From Stutzerimonas nosocomialis (GTDB lineage: Bacteria; Pseudomonadota; Gammaproteobacteria; Pseudomonadales; Pseudomonadaceae), in NCBI RefSeq assembly GCF_005876855.1, contig NZ_QLAE01000005.1, positions 1 to 64,000 of the forward strand: DNA of 64,000 nt. Reading direction: 5' to 3'. The stretch's first letter is position 1; the number at the start of each line of letters is the position of its first letter. Of this stretch, positions 57,749-64,000 are shown piece after piece. Below the pieces are notes generated by a model, which did not search any database, was not told the origin of the DNA, and worked only from the letters and a program-made list of their open reading frames with translations. The position numbers were made by a program, and so were the translations under genes.

Positions 57749-57826
57749 GGCTTCCATCCAAGCAAGGCGCGTGCCGCCTGCTAGGCTGATGGTTGCCCTC
57801 GTTTTTTCAACAAGAGGAATACTGGC

Positions 57827-58759
57827 ATGGCCGGTGTATTGGATTCGGTTAACCAGCGTACGCAACTGGTCGGGCAGAACCGGCTCGAGCTATTGCTGTT
57901 CCGTCTCGAGGGCAAGCAGCTCTACGGAATCAACGTGTTCAAGGTCAAGGAAGTGCTGCAGTGCCCGCGCCTGACGGTGATGCCGAAGTCCAGCCGGGTC
58001 GTGCGTGGCGTCGCCAATATCCGGGGCGGCACCTTGCCGATCCTCGATCTGTCGATCGCCATCGGCAAGTACGAGCTCAACGACCTGTCCAACAGCTTCG
58101 TGATCATCACCGAGTACAACACCAAGGTGCTGGGTTTCCTGGTTCGCTCCGTCGAGCGCATCGTCAACATGAACTGGGAAGAGATCCTGCCGCCGCCCAA
58201 GGGCACCGGGCGCGACCACTACCTGACCGCCGTGACCCATGTGGATGGCCAGCTCGTCGAAATCATCGACGTGGAGAAGGTGCTCGCCGAAGTCACCCCC
58301 GTTTCGGAGGAAATATCCGAAGGCGTGCTCGACGCCGAGACCCGGGTCAAGGCCGTGTCCACCCGCGTGTTGATCGTCGATGACTCCTCGGTGGCCCGCA
58401 AACAGGTCACGCGCTGCCTGCAGAACATCGGGGTGGAAGTGACGGCGCTCAACGATGGTCGCGAGGCGCTGACGTTCCTCAAGGCGCTTGCCGACGAGGG
58501 CAAGTCGCCAGCACAAGAATTTCTCATGATCATCTCCGACATTGAAATGCCGGAGATGGACGGCTACACCCTAACTGCGGAGATTCGACAGGACCCGCGT
58601 ATGCATAAAATGCATGTACTCCTGCATACTTCGCTTTCCGGCGTGTTCAACCAGGCGATGGTCAAAAAGGTGGGGGCAGATGATTTCCTCGCCAAATTCC
58701 AACCGGACGATCTGGCTGCGCGTGTTGTCGAACTTATCAGGCAGGCGGACGCAAACTGA
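57827..58759 (+). CDS. cheV: Chemotaxis coupling protein CheV
   Basis: 310 residues: an N-terminal CheW domain (LFRLEGKQLYGINVFKVKEVL; VRGVANIRGG) and a C-terminal receiver domain with LIVDDSSVARKQV and phospho-acceptor Asp238 in ISDIEMPEMDG. Couples receptors to CheA with phosphorylation-dependent adaptation. AGAGGAA ribosome site. cheR follows after 38 bases. Confidence 0.95.
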   Translation: MAGVLDSVNQRTQLVGQNRLELLLFRLEGKQLYGINVFKVKEVLQCPRLTVMPKSSRVVRGVANIRGGTLPILDLSIAIGKYELNDLSNSFVIITEYNTKVLGFLVRSVERIVNMNWEEILPPPKGTGRDHYLTAVTHVDGQLVEIIDVEKVLAEVTPVSEEISEGVLDAETRVKAVSTRVLIVDDSSVARKQVTRCLQNIGVEVTALNDGREALTFLKALADEGKSPAQEFLMIISDIEMPEMDGYTLTAEIRQDPRMHKMHVLLHTSLSGVFNQAMVKKVGADDFLAKFQPDDLAARVVELIRQADAN

Positions 58760-58797
58760 GGCGAAGCCTCTTTTTCCATCCTTGGCGAGGCGAATCA

Positions 58798-59622
<825 letters not shown>

Positions 59623-59627
59623 CCTGC

Positions 59628-59670
59628 GTGCCGGTCGAGTCGTTGCCAGGCAGCGGCAAAAAACCGGCAC
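59628..59670 (+). repeat. Nested stem-loop after cheR
   Basis: GTGCCGGT (59628-59635) pairs with ACCGGCAC (59663-59670), and inside it TTGCC pairs with GGCAA (59643-59659). No T tract follows. It may mark or protect the 3' end of the cheV-cheR transcript. Confidence 0.45.
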
Positions 59671-59774
59671 TCGCGCTTGCCGCTTGCCTTCGAAAGCGGA
59701 AAAGCGTTGCCGTTTCTGGCACATCCTTTCGCTTCCTCTGAATAATTTCCTATAAAAACAATGACTTAATCATT

Positions 59775-59790
59775 TGGCACGTCCTTTGCT
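59775..59790 (+). promoter_or_regulatory. flgB: sigma-54 promoter of flgB
   Basis: TGGCAC at 59775-59780 and TTGCT at 59786-59790 with five bases between: an exact RpoN -24/-12 element, 41 bases before the flgB ATG. Such promoters need an activator, FleQ or FleR in Pseudomonas. Confidence 0.88.
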
Positions 59791-59831
59791 GAAGTGGGGT
59801 TACGCAGACCCGTAACAGGACGGTCCAGATC

Positions 59832-60239
59832 ATGAGCATCAGTTTCGACAGCGCACTCGGTATCCACGAGAAGGCACTCGGCTTCCGCGCCCAGCGCGCC
59901 GAAGTGCTGGCCAACAATATCGCCAACGCCGACACGCCTAACTACAAGGCGCGTGATCTGGACTTCGCCACGGTGCTCGCCGAGCAGAACAATCGCCAAG
60001 GCAGCGGTTCGTTCAGCGCGACCCGGACCAGCGCCAGGCACATCGCCGCCGAGGCGATGGACATCGCCGATCCGTCCCTGCGCTTTCGTACCCCCCTGCA
60101 TGCCTCGCTCGACCAGAACACCGTCGATCTGCAGATCGAGCAATCCAACTACGCCCAGAACGCCATCGACTTCCAGGCCAGCTTCACGCTGCTCAACGGC
60201 AAGTTCCGTGGCCTGATGAGTGCCCTGCGCGGCGAATAA
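59832..60239 (+). CDS. flgB: Flagellar basal-body rod protein FlgB
   Basis: 135 residues. Seen: N-terminal flagellar rod motif LGFRAQRAEVLANNIANADTPNYKARDL near 15-36 and C-terminal NAIDFQASFTLLNGKFRGL. Proximal rod subunit exported by the flagellar type III system. First gene of flgBCDE, expressed from the sigma-54 promoter. Confidence 0.96.
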   Translation: MSISFDSALGIHEKALGFRAQRAEVLANNIANADTPNYKARDLDFATVLAEQNNRQGSGSFSATRTSARHIAAEAMDIADPSLRFRTPLHASLDQNTVDLQIEQSNYAQNAIDFQASFTLLNGKFRGLMSALRGE

Positions 60240-60250
60240 GGAGAACAGCC

Positions 60251-60694
60251 ATGTCCCTCAGCAATGTATTCAACATCGCCGGCTCCGGCATGAGCGCGCA
60301 GAGCACGCGCCTGAACACCATCTCCAGCAACATCGCCAACGCCGAGACGGTGTCGTCCAGCGTGGACCAGACCTACCGGGCACGCCATCCGGTTTTCGCC
60401 ACCGTCTTTCAGCAGGCCAGCGGCACCACCAATGGTTCGCTGTTCGCCGAGCAGGACAGCGCCGGCGCCGGGGTCCAGGTGCTGGGCGTGGTCGAGGACA
60501 AGAGCGAGCTGATGCCGCGCTACGAGCCCAATCACCCGGCTGCGGACGAGCAGGGCTACGTCTACTACCCCAACGTGAATGTGGTCGAGGAGATGGCCGA
60601 CATGATCTCGGCCAGCCGCTCGTTCCAGACCAACGCCGAGTTGATGAACACGGCCAAGACCATGCTGCAGAAGGTACTGACCCTGGGTCAGTAA
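60251..60694 (+). CDS. flgC: Flagellar basal-body rod protein FlgC
   Basis: 147 residues. N-terminal MSLSNVFNIAGSGMSAQSTRLNTISSNIANAET and C-terminal EMADMISASRSFQTNAELMNTAKTM, the rod-protein halves. Starts 11 bases after flgB with AAGGAGAA upstream. Confidence 0.96.
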   Translation: MSLSNVFNIAGSGMSAQSTRLNTISSNIANAETVSSSVDQTYRARHPVFATVFQQASGTTNGSLFAEQDSAGAGVQVLGVVEDKSELMPRYEPNHPAADEQGYVYYPNVNVVEEMADMISASRSFQTNAELMNTAKTMLQKVLTLGQ

Positions 60695-60712
60695 TCCGGA
60701 CGGAAACTCATC

Positions 60713-61393
60713 ATGAGCACTACAGGCAACGTCAGCGGTACCGGGTCGGTTCTCGATCAGTACCAGTTCAACGAAGAACGCACCGTCAAGAAGGACCTCG
60801 GCAAGAACGAGTTCCTGGAACTGCTGGTCGCTCAGCTCAACAACCAGAACCCGCTCGACCCGCAGGACAACGGTGACTTCATCGCCCAGCTGGCGCAGTT
60901 CAGTACCGTCGAGGGGGTGGAGAAGCTCAACTCCAGCATGGAGACCATCCTGTCCGGCTACCAGTCGTCGCAGGCGCTGCAGGCCTCGTCTCTGGTGGGG
61001 CGCAAGGTCATCGTGCCGAGCGACAAGGCGGTGGTCGACACCAGTGAAACCTTCAAGGCCAGCCTGGTGTTGCCGGTGTCCAGCAGCAACGTCTACGTCA
61101 ACGTCTATGACAGCACGGGCGCGGTGGTCAGCCGCGTCGACATGGGCCAGCAGGAAGCCGGGAACATTTCCTTCATGTGGGACGGCAAGGACAGCAGCGG
61201 CAATGTCGCGCCGCCCGGCACCTACCGATTCGAGGCCCAGGCGACCTATGCCGATGGCACCAAGGGGCTCTACACCCTGCTGCCCGCCAACGTCGACAGC
61301 GTCACCCTCGGGCAGAACGGCGGAGAGCTCATGCTCAACCTCGCCGGTGTCGGCAGCGTTCCGCTTTCCCAGGTTCAGATCATCGGTCAGTAA
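60713..61393 (+). CDS. flgD: Flagellar hook cap/assembly protein FlgD
   Basis: 226 residues. The N-terminal FlgD segment KKDLGKNEFLELLVAQLNNQNPLDPQDNGDFIAQLAQFS is diagnostic; a Tudor-like and Ig-like domain follow (FMWDGKDSSGNVAPPGTYRF). Scaffold for hook polymerisation. Confidence 0.96.
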   Translation: MSTTGNVSGTGSVLDQYQFNEERTVKKDLGKNEFLELLVAQLNNQNPLDPQDNGDFIAQLAQFSTVEGVEKLNSSMETILSGYQSSQALQASSLVGRKVIVPSDKAVVDTSETFKASLVLPVSSSNVYVNVYDSTGAVVSRVDMGQQEAGNISFMWDGKDSSGNVAPPGTYRFEAQATYADGTKGLYTLLPANVDSVTLGQNGGELMLNLAGVGSVPLSQVQIIGQ

Positions 61394-61423
61394 TCCGCCG
61401 GCACTCGGCAAAGGAGCAACCAA

Positions 61424-62971
61424 ATGTCGTTCAACATCGGCCTCAGCGGCATGCGTGCCGCGAGCAAAGACCTCAACGTGACCGGTAACAACATCGCCAA
61501 CGCCGGCACCGTGGGCTTCAAGCAGTCCCGTGCGGAGTTCGCGGACGTCTACGCGGCCTCCGTGCTGGGTACCGGCAAGATGCCCCAGGGCAGCGGCGTG
61601 CTGCTGGCCAACGTGTCTCAGCAGTTCAACCAGGGCAACATCAACTACACCCAGAACGCGCTGGACCTGGCGATCAACGGAAACGGCTTCTTCCAGGTCA
61701 GCAACAATGGCGCGGTCAGCTACACCCGCGCCGGTTATTTCGGTACCGATCGCAGCGGCTTTCTGGTCGACAACTTCGGCTACAAGCTGCAGGGCTATTC
61801 GGTCGACGGCAACGGCAACCTGCAGAACGGCGTGGTCGGAGACCTGCAGATCCAGACCACCAACCAGGCGCCGAAAGCCACCAGCAAGATCGAAACGGCG
61901 TTCAACCTGAACTCCACGCAGAAGGCGCCGACCAGCTGGCAGGCCGCCTACGATGCCGTGGCGAAGACCGCCTACGACCAGGCATACAACGCGGGCGTAA
62001 GCGACTACTACGCCTCCCAGGGTATCGATCCGGCGACCGCGACCGAGGCCGAGATGGCGGCGGCCCAGGCCTATGCGACGCCGCTGGCGACCGCGGCGGC
62101 CAGCGCGCCGGCGGTGGTGGCCGACGCGACGGCGGCGGGTAACGCCACCTTCAACCCGGCCGACCCGACCAGCTACAACAGCTCGACCTCGCTGAACATC
62201 TACGACTCGCAGGGCAACGCCCATGTCATGACGCAGTACTTCGTCAAGACCAGCGCCAATACCTGGGACATGAAGGTGCTGATCGACGGACGCAACCCCG
62301 CCGACCCCGCGCAGGAGCCGCCGGAGCCTTATGTCATGGGGCTGACGTTCAACTCGTCCGGCGCACTGACCGACGTGACCAGTTCGGATCCGACCCTGTT
62401 CACCGTTGCCCCGGACCTGAAGGTGACCTTGAACGGCGCGGCGGCCGGCGGTACCGGCGGCTGGGTGCCGGCCATCTCCAACGGCGGGACGCCGGCGACC
62501 TGGTCGCCCAACGGGGCGCTGGCCAATGCCGAGGGCATCGTCTTCGATTTCACCAAGTCGAGCCAGTTCGCCAGCTCGTTCGCGGTCAACAGCGTGTCCC
62601 AGGACGGCTATACCACCGGTGAACTGGCCGGCCTGGAAATCGACGACACCGGCGTGATTTTCGCGCGCTACACCAACGGCCAATCCAAGGTGCAGGGCCA
62701 GATCGTCCTGGCCAACTTCGCCAACGTGCAGGGCCTGACGCCGGTCGGCAAGACGCAGTGGGTGCAGTCGTTCGAGTCGGGCGAGCCCATCGTGGGCACG
62801 CCGCGCTCGGGTACCCTCGGCGCGTTGCAGGCCGGTGCGCTGGAAGACTCGAACGTCGAGCTGTCCGACCAGCTGGTCAACCTGATCGTGGCGCAGCGCA
62901 ACTACCAGGCCAACGCGAAGACCATCGAGACCGAAAGCGCCATCACCCAGACGATCATCAACCTGCGTTAA
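61424..62971 (+). CDS. flgE: Flagellar hook protein FlgE
   Basis: 515 residues. N-terminal MSFNIGLSGMRAASKDLNVTGNNIANAGTVGFKQSRAEF and C-terminal NLIVAQRNYQANAKTIETESAITQTIINLR are the conserved hook ends; the central region (about 170-400) is the variable, Ala/Thr-rich surface part. Longer than E. coli FlgE (402), as is usual in Pseudomonas. Confidence 0.96.
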   Translation: MSFNIGLSGMRAASKDLNVTGNNIANAGTVGFKQSRAEFADVYAASVLGTGKMPQGSGVLLANVSQQFNQGNINYTQNALDLAINGNGFFQVSNNGAVSYTRAGYFGTDRSGFLVDNFGYKLQGYSVDGNGNLQNGVVGDLQIQTTNQAPKATSKIETAFNLNSTQKAPTSWQAAYDAVAKTAYDQAYNAGVSDYYASQGIDPATATEAEMAAAQAYATPLATAAASAPAVVADATAAGNATFNPADPTSYNSSTSLNIYDSQGNAHVMTQYFVKTSANTWDMKVLIDGRNPADPAQEPPEPYVMGLTFNSSGALTDVTSSDPTLFTVAPDLKVTLNGAAAGGTGGWVPAISNGGTPATWSPNGALANAEGIVFDFTKSSQFASSFAVNSVSQDGYTTGELAGLEIDDTGVIFARYTNGQSKVQGQIVLANFANVQGLTPVGKTQWVQSFESGEPIVGTPRSGTLGALQAGALEDSNVELSDQLVNLIVAQRNYQANAKTIETESAITQTIINLR

Positions 62972-63036
62972 CGCTTGAGGCCAGCGGCAACGATTTTTGC
63001 CGCTGGCGGCAGTATCCCGCCGTCTTTCTCCTTTCA

Positions 63037-63062
63037 GGGCCCCTTCGGGGCCTTCTTTTTTA
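63037..63062 (+). terminator. Terminator between flgE and flgF
   Basis: GGCCCC and GGGGCC pair around TTC and are followed by TTCTTTTTT. It separates flgBCDE from the flgF unit. Confidence 0.85.
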
Positions 63063-63106
63063 TCAAAGCTCTTTCATATCAGTGGCTTGCGTTCTCTGTT
63101 TTCGCT

Positions 63107-63122
63107 TGGCATGCCGCTTGCT
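63107..63122 (+). promoter_or_regulatory. flgF: sigma-54 promoter of flgF
   Basis: TGGCAT (63107-63112), five bases, TTGCT (63118-63122): a -24/-12 RpoN element with one mismatch (T for C), 54 bases before the flgF start. With the terminator upstream it defines a second rod operon. Confidence 0.8.
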
Positions 63123-63176
63123 AACTACCTCTGCAACAGACCCTTAGCGTCAAACTCGCGTCTGCGGAGGAATTCG

Positions 63177-63917
63177 ATGGACAAGATGCTTTATGTAGCC
63201 ATGACCGGTGCCAGCCAGAACACGCGGGCACAGCAGGCGCATGCCAACAACCTGGCCAACATATCCACCACGGGTTTTCGCCGCGATTTCGAGCAGGCGC
63301 GGTCGATGCAGGTCTTCGGTGACAGTTTTCCGGCGCGCGTCTACGCCATGTCCGAGCGACCCGGGACCGACTTCACGGCCGGTGCCCTGCAGGAGACCGG
63401 GCGCGACCTGGACGTCGCGGTCGAAGGGCAGGGCTGGCTCGCCGTGCAGGCGCCCGATGGCAGCGAAGCCTACGTGCGCACCGGCAGCCTGCGCATCGAT
63501 GCGCTGGGCATGCTGCGCACCGGCGACGGCATGCCGGTACTGGGCAACGGCGGCCCGATCGCGATTCCGCCGGAAGAAAAGATCGACGTGGGCCAGGACG
63601 GCACCATCAGCATTCGTGCGCTCGGCGAAAACCCCAACGTCGTGGTGAATGTCGACCGGCTCAAGCTGGTCAATCCCGACCCTGCGCAGCTCGAGAAAGG
63701 CCGCGACGGCCTGATCCGCATGAAAGACGGGCAGCCCCTCGAGGCCGACGCCAACGTGCGGGTCACCTCGGGCTTCCTGGAGTCCAGCAACGTCAACGCG
63801 GTTTCAGAGATGACATCGATCCTGGCCCTGTCACGGCAGTTCGAACTGCACGTGAAGATGATGCGCACGGCCGAGGAAGACGCCGCCGCCATGGCCCGTG
63901 TATTGCAACTGAGCTAA
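63177..63917 (+). CDS. flgF: Flagellar basal-body rod protein FlgF
   Basis: 246 residues. N-terminal MDKMLYVAMTGASQNTRAQQAHANNLANISTTGFRRDF and C-terminal SGFLESSNVNAVSEMTSILALSRQFELHVKMM mark the proximal rod protein. The Met at 63177 has GCGGAGG upstream; upstream in-frame sequence covers the promoter and is not coding. Confidence 0.95.
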   Translation: MDKMLYVAMTGASQNTRAQQAHANNLANISTTGFRRDFEQARSMQVFGDSFPARVYAMSERPGTDFTAGALQETGRDLDVAVEGQGWLAVQAPDGSEAYVRTGSLRIDALGMLRTGDGMPVLGNGGPIAIPPEEKIDVGQDGTISIRALGENPNVVVNVDRLKLVNPDPAQLEKGRDGLIRMKDGQPLEADANVRVTSGFLESSNVNAVSEMTSILALSRQFELHVKMMRTAEEDAAAMARVLQLS

Positions 63918-63962
63918 TCACCAGCGCGTAGCGCCTGGTTTCCGGCGCACGAGGAGAACATC

Positions 63963-64000
63963 ATGCTTCCAGCACTCTGGGTCAGTAAGACCGGCCTGTC
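63963..64000 (+). CDS. flgG: Distal rod protein FlgG, start only
   Basis: The window ends 12 codons into a frame beginning MLPALWVSKTGL, the conserved start of FlgG, preceded by GAGGAGA. Position after flgF supports the call; the rest lies outside. Confidence 0.9.
   Translation, partial: MLPALWVSKTGL

Noticed and set aside
60149-62683. An 844-codon open frame antisense to flgC-flgE
   Set aside because: Gly/Val/His-rich shadow with no start context; the sense genes are well-known flagellar proteins.

Overview
The window is a gene-dense, high-GC stretch of a gammaproteobacterial chromosome. Gene content and order point to the Pseudomonadaceae: tyrB/uvrB/gltX, the cobO-to-cobS cobalamin operon, alaS-lysC-rsmA followed by tRNA-Ser and tRNA-Arg, amrZ, and the flgA/flgM-flgN-ycgR/cheV-cheR/flgBCDEFG flagellar block. 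A sodium-pumping oxaloacetate decarboxylase and an NhaD antiporter suggest a Stutzerimonas-like or other halotolerant Pseudomonas relative. That genus guess is inference. I see no insertion sequence, prophage, CRISPR array or integrase; almost everything reads as core genome.

Layout. 1-5.8 kb: partial tRNA-Asn, aromatic aminotransferase, uvrB, gltX, and a duplicated tRNA-Ala/tRNA-Glu pair. 6-18.9 kb: small housekeeping and envelope genes (thioesterase, dinB, META lipoprotein, dienelactone hydrolase, MFS exporter, SprT, two Yip1 membrane proteins, DnaJ-related protein, ttcA, 3-methyladenine glycosylase, sirtuin, two NlpC/P60 lipoproteins, O-methyltransferase, HNH protein). 19-25.2 kb: nhaD, then an exported molybdenum hydroxylase with its own tri-haem cytochrome c, and a phosphoesterase. 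25.3-34.7 kb: a cobalamin riboswitch and a ten-gene, mostly overlapping operon for the late steps of adenosylcobalamin synthesis. 34.8-43.1 kb: isochorismatase-like hydrolase, glutathione peroxidase, FadL porin, sulfurtransferase, rnd-ycgL-ycgN, a gluzincin peptidase and threonine aldolase. 43.2-48 kb: alaS, lysC, rsmA and three tRNAs. 48-54.5 kb: DUF4124 protein, mgtE, oadGAB, amrZ and small proteins. 55-64 kb: tRNA-Arg(CCT) and flagellar/chemotaxis genes, cut by the window end inside flgG.

Regulation visible in the DNA includes a B12 riboswitch, sigma-54 promoters before flgB and flgF, a sigma-28 promoter before flgM, and tRNA promoters. The most interesting unexplained item is the mgtE leader. 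A stem of about 11 bp buries the Shine-Dalgarno and the first base of the mgtE start codon, and an 18-codon reading frame stops just upstream of it. This could be a translational switch for a magnesium transporter. No larger undescribed multi-gene system is evident. The substrate of the molybdenum hydroxylase is unknown, and several strong inverted repeats in intergenic spaces lack an explanation.
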